Part shown: piece by piece, positions 28,674 through 40,940 of the stretch
How positions within the stretch are numbered: the first letter of the stretch is position 1
How the letters are laid out: every line of letters starts with the position of its first letter
Origin: Citrus sinensis
Taxonomy: Eukaryota; Streptophyta; Magnoliopsida; Sapindales; Rutaceae
Direction: 5' to 3'
Assembly (NCBI RefSeq): GCF_022201045.2
Contig: NC_068560.1
Coordinates: 21,593,501-21,657,500, forward strand
DNA: 64,000 nucleotides
Made by a program: the position numbers and the translations under genes
Notes under the pieces: generated by a model
What the model saw: only the letters and a program-made list of their open reading frames with translations
Told to the model about the DNA's origin: nothing
The model's database searches: none

Positions 28674-30491
28674 ATGGCACCCGACGTACCTCCCGAAGGT
28701 TTAATGGGAGATCCTACAAGGATGAGAGATGGCAGCAGCAGTGAAGGTAGTGATCCTGCGAGAAGGGTAGCCCGCATCAGTAAGGTCAAGGGTGTCAAGC
28801 AATCGACGGGTGTTCGCCAAGAAGAAGAACCTATTTCGCACAAGCATTTTGAGGATCTTGCCCACGCAATACTTAGGGCGGTCGGATCTCGGGCACCCGA
28901 AAGTTCACTTCCACCAGTGACGCTAGAAGCTCCACCACCTCAAACGGACGACCAAGCTATGGTCAAAAGAGGGGTACCCGAGGCCAGCAAGCCAAAGCCT
29001 AGGCCATCGGGTACCCGTTCTAAGTTTCAAACCATGGGCTCCCGCGAGGAGCGTTCTACCGCCTCTTACAATTCCCGCAGTAGCCAGGGTACGAGGCGTG
29101 CAAAGCGTACCCACGAGGATCTCCGTGAGAAGTTAAACGCCAAAAGGGCTTCTCAAATGGCGGCGACATTATCGGGTACGCCGAGGGTACCCCTCGAACT
29201 TGTGGAAAAGATGGAGAACCTGGAAGCCTAAGTGAAGCTCCTCTCCGAGAAGCAAAACATCACAGCTGCTCCAACGCCAATGACCTACCAATCGCCATTC
29301 ACTATGGAGATTAGGACGGCAGCTCTCCCCGAGGCGTTTGCCATGCCTCAGATACCCCAATACTCGGGTACCACTGACCCCTCGGAGCATGCTGAGCTAT
29401 ACCGTGACCAAATGCTTATCAAGGGGGTAGATGAGAGCGCCATGTGTAGGATGTTTACGCACACACTCACGAGCCCCGCGAAGTCATGGTTTCGCTCTTT
29501 GAAAGCGGGTAGCATATCTTCCTTACACCAATTGTTATCCGAATTTACTAAAGAGTTTTTCTATGCTTCCACTCAAGATAGGGTAGCCTCCAAACTTGCC
29601 TTTATCAAGCAAGGGAAAGCCGAGCCTTTGCCGGAGTATGTAAGTCGTTTCCACCAAGAGGTGCTGCGAACTGGAGCATTTGGAAACCAATACACATTGA
29701 CCCATTTTGAGAAAAATTTACGGTTGGGCAAGTTATGGCGTTCCTTTCAAAAGAAGCGTCCACTCTCATATGAGGAAGCCCGTTCTCGGGCGTTGCAGCA
29801 GGTGGAGATGGACGAAAAATGCCAATTGAAGCGCCAAGAAGATAAGGCCGACGTTACAAAGAACAAGGAGAAGCCCAAGAGGGTGGAGGCCCCAATACCG
29901 CGGGTACCCCGAGCACGGAGCCCTCCACGGGCTGCCCTGCGGGGACGAGGGTATAACCCTCAAGGTACCTCAAGGGTACCCCAACCTCCAAGATCGCCAC
30001 CACTGGATCAGCGAGAGCCACCACCGAGGCCTCGGTACGAATCTTACCACCCACTGAATCGATCCCCAGAGCAGATCTTCTACCATATTCGGGATAGCGG
30101 CCTCCTCCGTCCTCCTAAGCCAATGAAGAAGTACCCCAACATGAAGCGTAGCCTGAAGTATTGCGAGTTCCATGAGGACTTTGGTCACAGCACAGCCGAG
30201 TGCTTCACCTTGCGAGAGGAAATTGAATCTTTGATTCTCAGCAGGTACCTCAAAGAATTTGTTGCTGGCATGAGAGAAGCTCGGAAATCTGCGGAACAGG
30301 ATAAAGGCAAGCAGGTAGCTGATGGCAGTCCTGAACGAGAGGTACCCCCTGGACACAAGAAAGGCGTGTATGTCAAGATGATCATGGGCGGACTGACTTT
30401 AGCGGGCCAATTCAGGAGGGCTATCAAAGGCTATGGTAGATCGTTGTCGATAACCACCAATATTGGCAGAGAAGTCAACCTTAATGAATGA
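28674..30491 (+). pseudogene. Tat gag, interrupted by a stop codon
   Basis: The frame from ATG 28674 stays the same to 30491, but TAA at 29229-29231 cuts it after 185 codons, so about 606 codons would be needed for the whole. The capsid-like core (PQYSGTTDPSEHAELYRDQM, then TLTSPAKSWFRSL and the following residues to about 29670) resembles the Retrotrans_gag domain. A zinc-knuckle-like CEFHEDFGHSTAEC follows at about 30160-30205, with basic and proline-rich stretches before it. The frame ends in TGA at 30489-30491, beyond which the same frame continues into the protease. The TAA could derive from CAA by one C-to-T change. Confidence 0.85.
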
Positions 30492-33400
30492 GGTACACCA
30501 AAGATACCCCACCATCCCCCGCTTATCCTCTTTACAGAAAAAGATGCGGAGGGCATCTCGTACCCCCACGACGATGCCTTCGTAATTACGTTGAAGGTTG
30601 CCACTGGTAAGGTAGCAAGAACTCTTGTAGATACCGGCAGCTTCGTTGACATCATTTTCAAAAGCACCTTGGATCAACTATTGATTGAGTCGCCAAAGAT
30701 CACCCCATATGCTACGCCCCTTATTGGGTTCGCCGGGGATATGGTTATACCAAAAGACATCATCACGCTGCCCGTTACACTTGGTAAGGTACCTCACCGT
30801 GTTGTTCACATGATTGATTTTCTTATTGTAGATTGTTATGCAAATTTTAATGTACTCGCAAGCGCACGAATCTATTGTAGTATAGATCAATGGTGACGAG
30901 TGTCGATCCCACGAGGATGTGGATTTTAATTATGTGTAGAATTAATTTTGTAAATGAGTGGTTGGATTTATGGTGGAAGTGATTTGGAATATGCTAAAAC
31001 TTAAATTAAAATGGCGAGAATAAATTCTAAAATTGAAATTGCAATGGAGAGAATAAATTGTAGAGAAAATCTATTAAATTGACATACTTGGGTATCTGGA
31101 TCTGTATCAACATGCATCATGGGCTAAATCATCCATATTAATGCCAATTAAATCATGAGGGGGGAATCCACACCTCATGAACCACGCTCTAATCAATATG
31201 GTGTTAAGGGCTTATCGTGCCAAATAATAATAACCTTGTACTAGAGGGCCGGTGAAACCAAGGCGGTACTAGACAAGAATATTATTATTTGTCGACGAGA
31301 AGTCAAAACATCCACAAAAACTAGAGGGGAAGAGAAAATAAATTTACCAAATTAAGCCCATGACACATGTTGAGACTTCACCTTCAACCCAAGCTTGAAA
31401 GAAAATTAGCTACTCATAATTGAACTAGGGGCAAAATGGGAATTTATTAAAATACGAAGAAAATACAAGATGGAGAGAGAATTACAGAAAATGGATCCCA
31501 AAAATGGATTCAGAGATATCAAATTAGGGTGGGGAGGCCCCCTTTTTATAGATACATGGAGTAAATCATGGCCATCAGATTAAAAACAGTTTGGACGCTC
31601 AGGATTGCGCCACATCATCAGTCAACAGTCCACGGTTTGACCACGCGGATGAACAGTAACGCGGTTTGACTCGGATGAACAGTAACGCGGTTTGGTTGAA
31701 AATAATCCTGTGTGATGCATGTACCGTACGCGAGATTTTTCATCCACTGATATGCTGCCACGTCACCATCAACAGTACATAAGAATTTTAGCCCAACAGG
31801 ATCGTGACACCTCATCAGTCAATGCCACATCATCGGTCAATGCCACGTCATCGATCCGTCTATGTGAACAGTGTTGTGAACAGTTACGTAGTTAGTACCG
31901 TATACGTGAATAGTACCGTACATATGAATAGTGTCATTTTTCCTTTTATGCTCCTCCTAAGGTTTTCGACTGTCCTGAGTTCAAAAGTGATGTCCGTTTT
32001 GCCGTCTGATCTCTCCTTTATTGTGAAATGACTATAATGCCCCTAAAATACATAAAATACTTAATTAAAATAAAACACATGTAATTAAATCACAAGAAGG
32101 CTAAATACATAAAAGTAAGGGTTGTTAGTAAGACTTGAAATATAAAATGACGGTTTTCTCCTTTATAAATATGCATTTTCTAACACTCAACATAGATCAC
32201 CCGGGTGCCTACAATATTATATTGGGTAGACCGTTCTTAGTAGCAACTAAAGCGGTGGTATCCATGCATTATCTCGCCATGAAAGTCCCGGCCGCCCAAG
32301 AAGTTATCACCATTAAAGGGGACCAGCAATCGGCTCGTGGATGTTATTCTGTGGCCTCCAAAGTCACTAACCAAATAGCTTCTGATTCGCCAATGAAGGG
32401 ATACCCCAGTAGCAGCCAGCCCACACCTTCCCCCTCAAAGCGAGCACTTGCTAGACAGCGGAGAGCAGTACTAAAAAAATCTGCTCAGGTAGCCCACCCG
32501 CGAAAACAGTTGGAGTCTTCACCAATGGGGGTAGAAGCAGCTACGGGAGATAGCTCGAGGGTACCCCACGGGGACCAGGAGGAGCCCAGATGTGAAGTTG
32601 AGGCACCTTTGGATCCCCGAATATTGAAAGATGAAAAAAGGGGTACCCCAGTTGAAAACCTTATTTCAGTCTCGATTTGTGCCACCGACCCAACAAAGAT
32701 AGTGAAAGTAGGCTCCAACCTCTCGGAGGAACAAAGAGAGAAACTCATCACCTTCCTACGTGAGCACCACGATGTATTCGCTTGGTCCCACTCGGATATG
32801 CCGGGTATCCCACATTCTCTCTCTTGTCACAAACTCAATGTCAGCCCGCATAATAAACCGGTCAAACAGAAGCGTCGCGCCTTCAACCAAGAGAGGTACG
32901 ATGCAATTGAACAAGAGGTAGACAGCCTATTAGCAGCAAGGTTTATCCGGGAAGCAGTGTACCCTGATTGGGTATCCAACGTTGTTCTAGTCAAGAAATC
33001 AAATGGAAAATGGCGCATGTGTGTGGACTTCACTGATTTGAACAAGTCCTGCCCCAAGGATAGCTTCCCGCTTCCCCGGGTGGACCAGCTGGTTGATGCA
33101 ACAGCGGGGCATGAGATACTTAGTTTTATGGACGCCTTCTCCGGGTACAACCAAATTCCGATGTATAAACTCGATCAAGAGAAAACGGCTTTCATCACCA
33201 ACCGTGGATTATACTGTTATAAGGTTATGCCATTCGGTTTGAAGAATGCCGGGGCTACCTATCAGCGGCTGGTGAACAAAATTTTCAAGGAACAAATCGG
33301 ACGCACCATGGAGGTGTACATAGACGATATGATCACCAAATCGGTGCATGCGGGGGAACACTTGGGGCACCTCAGAGATACCTTTACCGTTTTGAGAAAA

Positions 33401-35902
33401 CACCATATGCTGCTTAACCCTGAAAAATGTGCGTTCGGGGTCACCTCGGGAAAATTTCTTGGGTTCATGGTACAACAGCGGGGGATTGAAGCCAACCCCG
33501 ATAAAATTCGCGCGGTTCTTGACATGAAATCGCCAAGCACCATTAAGGAGGTTCAAAGCTTGGCGGGCCGGGTAGCTGCTCTGAGCCACTTCATCTTCAA
33601 GGCTACTGACCGGTGTAAGCATTTTTTCAGAGCTTTGAAGACTGGCAAGAAGCTCCAATGGACACCCGATTGCGAAGAGGCTTTTCAAGAACTGAAGGGG
33701 TACCTCGTGAATGCTCCACTACTTGCCAAACCTAAGCCGGGAGAGGTGCTTTTGTTGTATCTCGCCGTATCTGAGCATGCCACCAGCTCTGTGTTACTCC
33801 GAAAGGATGATAATGGGGTACAACGACCTATTTTCTACACTGGTAAGGCTATGGTTGATCCCGAAAAGAGGTACCCTACCTCTGAGAAAATCATTTTGGC
33901 ATTGGTTGTCTCCGCACGGAAGCTCAGACCATATTTTCAGGCTCACATCATTGCGGTCGTCACCAACCTTCCCCTCCGGCAAATCCTTCAGAAGTTAGAC
34001 ATGTCCGGAAGGCTTCTCCGATGGTCCCTCGAATTAAGCAAGTTCGACATCATCTTCAAGCCTCGTTCGGCGATTAAAGCCCAGGCCATCGCTGATTTCA
34101 TTGCGGAATTCGCCAATGACTCAAGTGGTGAAGGTGATCTGAGATACCTGTCAAATACCTCACCCGCCGATGAAGAGGAGCAGGTCTGGGAAATATATGT
34201 GGATGGTTCCTCTAACTCACACGGAAGTGGTGCAGGAGTTATTATAATCGACCCGACCAAGGTGAAAATATGCTACGCCCTGCAATTTGGATTCAAGGCT
34301 TCAAACAACGAAGCCGAGTACGAGGCCATCATAGCGGGGTTGAGGATGTCGAAGGCTTTGGGAGCGAAAAGGGTACACGTCAAGAACGACTCCCAGTTGG
34401 TGGTAAGCCAGATTACCGCACAATATCAAGCGAAAGAGGAAAACATGAAGGGGTACCTCGGAAAAACCAGAGAGTTGATGTCCCAATTTTACGAGGTTAA
34501 AGTGGAAAGGGTACCCCGACTGGAGAACAGCAAAGCCGACACCCTAGCAAAAATGGCGTCCCTTGGTGTAGCTCAGTCAGCTGACCCCATCACAACAGAA
34601 CACATACCCGCCCCCAGCATTGATCTCCTAGAGCCGTTGGAAGTAGGATCACTATCCAACGAGGTACTTTGGATGGAGCCTATCATAAGGCACCTCAAGG
34701 ACGGAGACCTCCCCTCAGATAAAAGTGAAGCGAGAAGACTAAAGTACAAAGCCGCACGGTATTGCCTGATCCAAGGTACCCTATACAGAAGAGGGTTCAC
34801 TCTTCCTTACCTTAGATGCTTGGGAAGTGACGAGGCCAAGTATGTCATAAGGGAGATACATAAGGGGATTTGTGGCAATCACTATGGAGCACAATCACTG
34901 GCGCAAAAAGCTCTCCGTCAGGAGTACTACTGGCCAACCATACGGGAGGATGCCAAGAATATGGTACGAAGCTGTGACAAATGCCAGAGGTTCGCTAGGG
35001 TACCCTACTTACCCCCAGAGAAGCTAACAGTTATATCTTCCCCTTGGCCCTTCGCTATGTGGGGAGTGGACCTCATTGGCCCGTTACCTACCGGGAAGGG
35101 GCAAGCGAAATATGCAATTGTGGCGGTAGATTATTTTACAAAATGGGCGGAAGCGGAGCCATTAACAAGCGTCACAGAAAGGAAAACCACGGAATTCATT
35201 TGGAAGAACCTCATTTGCAGATTTGGGATCCCATATGCAATTGTCAGTGATAACGGCAAGCAATTCGATAATGAAAGATTTCGAAGCTTTTGTTCGGAGT
35301 TGGGGATAGCCAACATATTTGCTACACCTGCCCATCCCCAATCCAATGGGCAAGTCGAAACCGTTAACAAGATTATCAAAGGTATCCTTAAGAAGAAGCT
35401 AGAAGAAAGAAATGGAGTATGGGTAGACGAGCTACCTAGGGTACTGTGGGCGTACCAGACTACTCAAAACACATCCACCAGGGAGACCCCGTTTTCCCTC
35501 GCATTCGGTGTTGATGCAGTGATTCCAGCGGAAATCGGGGTACCCTCTCACAGGGTTGAATACTTTGACGAGACCGAGAACATCTCCTTGGTTGCTTCAA
35601 ACCTTGATTTGGTGGCTGAAAAAAAGGATAGAGCGGAACTGAAGACAACCATATATCAGCATCGCATTTCAGGTCTATATGAAAAAAGGGTATGCCCTCG
35701 ATCCTTCAAGAAAGGAGACTTGGTCTTGAGAAGGGTAACTCAGAACACTAAGGTACCCTGCGAAGGTGCTTTTGGGGCAAATTGGGAAGGACCTTACCGC
35801 ATCGACAAACCCGTTGAGACAGGTGCATACAGGCTACTCCACATGGATGGCACAATTGTGAGGCACCCCTGGAACGCTGCAATGCTACGGAAATATTACT
35901 AA
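30492..35902 (+). pseudogene. Tat pol (PR-RT-RH-aRH-IN), split by an insertion
   Basis: Two segments, 30492-30833 and 32198-35902, join in frame when the 1359-bp insertion and one target copy are removed. The retropepsin reads LVDTGSFVDIIF with a later ILGRPF. Reverse transcriptase shows FMDAFSGYNQI, MPFGLKNAGATYQR and YIDDM. The first RNase H ends near FIAEF. A second RNase H of archaeal type follows (IYVDGSSNSHGSGAGVII, NNEAEYEAI, NDSQLVV). Integrase has an HHCC region, then GVDLIGPLP, VSDNGKQF and NGQVETVNK for D, D and E, and the product ends ...LRKYY. Only the insertion, and possibly the TGA before it, stops expression. The 3.7-kb second segment is open throughout. Confidence 0.93.
30834..32192. 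mobile_element. Solo LTR nested in the Tat protease
   Basis: A 1359-bp insertion with ends TGTTATGC...CTCAACA, flanked by a perfect 5-bp duplication TAGAT (30829-30833 and 32193-32197). It has no coding capacity, no internal repeat of its own ends and no pol motifs, so a solo LTR of another family fits best. Near its start is CGCAAGCGCACGAATC followed by GTCGATCCCACGAGGA. Removing it restores the protease frame through VDHPGAYNIILGRPF. Confidence 0.8.
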
Positions 35903-36977
35903 AGGAGAGTGTCTCAACCTTTAGTCTTTTGCTGTTATTTGCTTTCTTTAATGTTTTTGTGTGGTAGGCCAAATGAGGTACCCCCATGCCCTATGTTGGT
36001 CAGTTGCAACTTTAGAGTTTCTTTAATTGTCAAATGAAAGGGATAGGAGGTCTTGCGGTCTCCCATTCTCCTCAGGGTAACAAAGCTAAGTCATGTATTG
36101 ATCAACGCTTTCGTTATCTATAAATGCATGTTCTTTCTCAACAAATATGATGTGAGTTCTTTATTTATTTTTCTCCACTTCGATCTTAGAGTGCGGATTA
36201 TATTCATTTATCGCCATTAATATACTATCGCATCTGGTAATATGCAATTCTCGCCATACGTTTGTCAATTATGACTAACCTATCACAGGACCAGCCAGGG
36301 TACCTGATATGCCTAGATCGTGACGATCTATGTAAACCCAAGATGGGTAACGGAGGGAACAGCCCGGGGGTAGCCTTTCTGCGAAAGCATGATAAAGCTA
36401 CCTAGACAAAGAGAGAGAGGGTCAAAGAGGACCCGAGGGTGAAGAAAAACCGGCATACCCTAGCGGCACGAAGTTCGGCTTAGGTATAAGAACACCCACA
36501 CCTCCGTCCTCGTACTTTTGCAAAGTATGGGGTAAGCTATTCAAAAAATTCGAAGAAAACTTCGAAAGAATAAGAAAGTGATTGGTTGGACCAATTGCGC
36601 TTTCAACGTTTGATCGAGATGTCGCGATGATATTTTGATTACCTATTTGTGGGGAATCCGCCATAGTTTCCGAGAAGGACATGCACCACATTTGTAGAGA
36701 ATCCACCTGATGTTGGATATTTGTTAAGGTACCAGGGGTACCCCATTTCAAAAAAAAAAATGAGAGGTACCCTAGACATTTACAAGGTAACGATTTAGTC
36801 AAGCATTCATATGCAGAATAACAAGCATGCAAAGTACAAGAGAACTCGATGGCATGGTATCATAACAAAAGAGAAGTCCCAATAATATAAAATATCCCGA
36901 GAAACCAAAAAGAAAGAAACAAGGTCCAAATAGCAAAATGTGGATAGGTCCGAAAAAACAAGAGCACAGTGAGAAGG
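35903..36977. other. Spacer after Tat pol
   Basis: About 1.1 kb between the pol stop and the end of the convergent antisense gene. It would serve as 3' untranslated sequence for both. It contains several GGTACC words (for example at about 35976, 36728 and 36737). No conserved domain was recognised. Confidence 0.6.
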
Positions 36978-39281
36978 CTACACCGAGGGGGGAACGCCAT
37001 CCCCAACATCCGTCTCCAGAGGGCGATCAGCAGAGGACTCCAAGGTACCCAAAATATGAGCAGCCGAAGTAGGGGCATCTGAAGCAGGCAACAGCTGAAG
37101 CTGATGGGGTACCCTAGGCGACCCGGAAGGGGTACCCGACCGTGCCTGGGAAGGCTTCTTCCTCTCTGCAATTGTCTTCAGAATCGTAGCCTTGTTGACA
37201 AATTTCTGCACCTGGGGTACCTCCAACTCCGGATCCACACTCCACACCTCCGTTATGATGAGTGAGAATGCATCTTCCGCCATCGTCTTTTGCCGAGATA
37301 GTAGATCCCCGTTGGTGGCCCTCAACTCCTCACAATCCTTCTCCACCCTAGCTTTCTCTCCCGACAGGCCAGTAATGCGTTCTTGCATAGTTTTAACTTC
37401 CCGAGCGAGCTAATCCTCACGAGATTGACGGCTTTGAAGCTTACTCCTTAACTTGTCGACCTCTGATTGTGCGGCAACAAGGGAGTCGAGATCTGGAAGG
37501 CAGTGGCTTAGGAGAAAGGATGCCTGCGGGTCATGAAAGACATGTTAAATATATGTGTATGACAAAAAGATTAAATAAGTGAAAAGAAAATGATGAAGAG
37601 TACACCCGGGGTACCCCGGGAAAACCTACCTCTTGGGTAGCCCTAAGTGCTTGACCGTAACGCTGGCTCAAGCTCATCTTGTCAACCTCTTCAACAACCT
37701 CGGATGTAACATTTTCAGCAGAGTAGTAAAAGTGGCGAGCCAAGTGCGAAACCTCCTTGTTAGAAGCCAGGTCTAAGTCACCCTCACGTAACTCATCGGA
37801 GAAAGTAGAAACCAGCCCGAATTTTCTCTTCTTCGAGCGAGGGGTACCCTTCCACCCGCTGTGAGAGGTACCCTGAGATTTTCCCTTTGGACCGGGAGCT
37901 CGAGGAGGTCGGGAGCCTCTCGGGGGTACCGTCGAATCCTGAGATCCGGAAGCACCCCACTACCGCTTGGAAGAAGGCGTCAAAAGCGTCACCCGTCGAT
38001 TCCATGATTGCACCCAATGCACAAAAGTTATGTTAGTTGGACAAGTACTAAGTACTGTAAAAGTAAAAAATAGGAAATGGAAAGCGGGGAAGCGAAACGA
38101 AGAATGCAATGATAATGGGGTACTCCAGTCCCATAAGTAACAGTAGGATACCCCCCGACACCCAAATCATACATGAGTCATCCCCAGGAGCAGGCGGAGG
38201 ACTTCGGTCAATCAGCCCCGCTCTCCATAATCGGCTCTCATCTAGCACATCACTACCCCTTTGTGCACCTCGAAGCCTGTCCACAAACTTCTTCACCTCT
38301 CTCCCCACCTCATGAACTGGGCATGATTCTTTAGCCCATGTCACACCTACGAAAGCATAAAGAACTCAAGGTTAGCGAGACATTCAGGCGAAAGATTCTG
38401 ATAAAGAACCATAAGTAAGGGAGATACTTACAATCTACATTGAAGGAATAGGGAACCTCCACGGGGTCGCCCTTCTCACCTAGAGTCTCTGTCCCCCACC
38501 TACTCTCAGCGACAAACTATCCCTTTCGGTAACCCTTCTTCAAGGCGGGGTTCCCCTCAACGATGTGGCCATGATCACCCCAGGGGGAGAAGTAAGCAAT
38601 GCTGGGACCCTTAGGCTTCTTGAATTGGTAAAGGCCCCTCGAATCCCGAACAGAAATGTCGCGCTTCACGACCTCCAACCATAACACATGTAAGCCCGTC
38701 AGTGTCCTCCACCCTGGAAGGGACAGTTGCCCAGGAGCTACCCCCAAATAACTAAACATTTTCATAAAGAATGGTTGGAGGGGCAGGCAGAGTCCTAGAT
38801 TGAAGAGGTCGATATGGAGAGCAATCCCATCAGACTTTGGACACTCGGGTCGCTCATCTATATGGGGTATCCTAAGCTGGACAGACGGAGGAATATTGTA
38901 TTTGGCTCTAATTTGTTCTAAGTCCCCCAAAATAGCCCTCCTAATGCCTAAGGAAAAAGGGTTGCTAGATTTTGAAGGTGTGGCAGGGGGAGACTTAGGC
39001 GGCTGGTCCAAGGAACGAGCTGGAACCTTAGGCTTGGTTGACTTACCCTTCTTTCGAGGATGGGGGGTAGGCCGTTTACTAGGAAAGCGTGGGCTGACAC
39101 GAGGGGTACTCCTAGGGGGAGGGGGCTCAGAACGAGAATTACAACTCTTGGAGGAACTAAGAAGGGACCGATCCCCCTCGCTAATAGAGATGTGGGAAGG
39201 GGAACCCGCAGAAAGGCTGTCAACTCTACTAGCCCCAACTTTACGTCGCTTCCTCACGGGTCCCGTGTGTTTCTTACCCAT
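36978..39281 (-). pseudogene. Spliced antisense gene of the Tat element, broken
   Basis: On the minus strand, opposite to gag-pol, a multi-exon gene can be traced. Exon A is 38432-39281 from ATG (MGKKHTGPVRKRRKV...), with donor GTAAGT. Exon B starts at 38346 after TAG; its end is unclear. Exon C ends at 37630 and runs back to about 37990. Exon D is 36978-37523. Exon A contains HIDLFNLGLCLPLQPFF and LGVAPGQLSLPGWRTLTG, which resemble plant 'putative gypsy type transposon' proteins (Pfam Transposase_28). Exon C has a basic SKKRKFG and RHFYYSAENVTSEVVEEVDK. Exon D starts with a probable coiled coil. In-frame TAG codons at 38517-38519, 37410-37412 and about 37960 break it. Such antisense genes occur in Tat-lineage elements; their function is unknown. 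Confidence 0.7.
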
Positions 39282-39679
39282 CAACTTTTTCCCAACAACA
39301 CATCCACAAGCCCCCAACAACACATCCAGCAAGCCACACGTTTCCCAAACAGCAACATGTCCATACCAAGCACCATCCACCACACATCAACCACCAAATG
39401 CAAACACCAACCAACAAAAACAAAAAAAAACAAAATTTTTTTTTTCAGGGTATGCAAATTAGTGCCACCGTAAATGCGCCAAAGGAGGAGAAACGAGGAG
39501 GGATACCTGTGATTCACTAATTCGACAGATCGGGATTGATAATCGCAGGGAGACGAAGCTGCAGGCAACAAAAAACAGTGGGTAAAAATATGCAAGTATA
39601 AAATAAAAATAAACTTAAATATATATATATATAGTTATTTATAAATAAATGAATAAATAAAATGGAGAACGAAGAAGCT

Positions 39680-40060
39680 GCAACAATCGGCGTCGACTGT
39701 CATGGTTACAACCACCGAGAACCGACGCCGGAGATCACGAGAAGGATGCCGGAAACCACCAAGGGAGGCGCTGCCGAGAACAAAAAAAAAAGAAAAGAAG
39801 AGAGAAGCAAATAAAAAAAATGGAGAAGCTGCAGCAAACCGACGTGGGGGGGAGCTACAACCACCAAACCGACGCCGACCGTTGTAGTTGCAGCCACCAA
39901 AACGCCGGAAAACTCCGAGAAGAATGCCGGCCAAAAAAAAAAGAGCTAGAAACAGAGAAGCTGCAGCCACCAAGGAGAGCCGGCTGCCATGGCTGCAACC
40001 ACACCAAACCGACGCCGGAAATCTCCAAGAAAAACGCTGGCCAAAACGAGAAAGAAAGAA
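39680..40060. repeat. Imperfect roughly 100-bp repeats rich in GACGCCGG
   Basis: At least three diverged copies of a block containing ACCGACGCCGG, then AGAAGGATGCCGG or AAGAAAAACGCTGGCC, then a poly-A/G stretch and AGAAGCTGCAGC. They lie upstream of the antisense gene. Confidence 0.65.
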
Positions 40061-40263
40061 GAAAAAGAGAGAAGAAAATGAGAGAAGAAGAGAGAGAAAG
40101 CGAGATAAAATGAAGACTCAAGGAGGGAGGCTTATCGTGTGTATCACCGGACCGAGATCTTGCCGTGAGCCACCGGAAAATCGCCTTGAACCGACCAGAT
40201 CTGGAGCCCAAAACCGCCACTGCAGCAACCGAGATCCACGCCGGAAAACGCACCAGATCTTTG

Positions 40264-40440
40264 CCGATCGAGAGAGAAAAAGATAGAAAGAAAAGGAAGA
40301 AAGAAAAGAGGGAAAGAAGAAAGAATAAAGAAAGAAAGGAAAGAAGAAAATGGAGAAAGAAAACGGGAAAGAAAGAAAACGGAAGAGGAAGGAAATAAAA
40401 GAAAAAGAGTAAAGGGAAAATAAAACTTAGGGAAGATGAA
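40264..40440 (+). repeat. Long nearly pure purine tract
   Basis: About 175 bp that is almost entirely A and G on the plus strand, mostly GAAAGAAAAG-type words with few interruptions. A shorter one lies at about 40035-40110. Such tracts can form triplex DNA in vitro; no function is shown here. Confidence 0.85.
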
Positions 40441-40940
40441 CGAAGCTAAAAAAAAAAAAAGTTTTTTATTTTTACCTGTGATAATGTTGATGCATTTAGA
40501 AGAAGAGACGAAATTATAGAAGAAAAGGGCTACTGGAAATAATCAATTTTTGGGAGTTTGTTTGGGGATTTTCAAAATTTTGACACACGTCAGGAGTTTT
40601 AAATTCAACCTGACAGAACACGTTGCTCAAGAAAGGAGTTCGTGGATGTTTGAGTGAGATTTGTATTTTCAAAATTTAAACTGCGTGTCAGACGGCTGCC
40701 ACTTCCCAAGAAAAAGGAGAGAGACATATGAAGACAATTGTTCGTTCTCATCGTAAAAAAAAAAAAAGCGGGAAAAGGAAAAGACAAAGAGAAGATTTTT
40801 AGTTCGAAGTACACAAAGTTTAGTCAAGGGAAGAAGCTAAGCAAGGTACCCTCCGGTCCAGCCGCGTCGCCACGTGTCACTCATACAATGAGTTTCTTTT
40901 GCCTCCAATACTTCTCGCCAAAAAGAAACTAGGGGGATGC

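Larger units (their letters stand above)
39282..40940. other. Leader of the antisense gene and 3' interior of the Tat element
   Basis: About 1.7 kb of compositionally odd DNA. It should contain the promoter and 5' UTR of the antisense gene. It holds imperfect repeats (39680-40060) and a long purine tract (40264-40440). The interior ends in a purine-rich AAAAGAAACTAGGGGGATGC just before the 3' LTR at 40941, the likely polypurine tract. Open frames on both strands are low in complexity and were not called. Confidence 0.6.

Noticed and set aside
30834..32192. Nested insertion read as an intron of the Tat pol gene
   Set aside because: It has TG...CA ends and a perfect 5-bp target duplication, with no GT...AG boundaries at the junctions.
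39635..40398. Several overlapping open frames on both strands
   Set aside because: They are low-complexity Lys/Glu/Arg or Phe/Ser/Leu frames made by the purine tract and GACGCCGG repeats.
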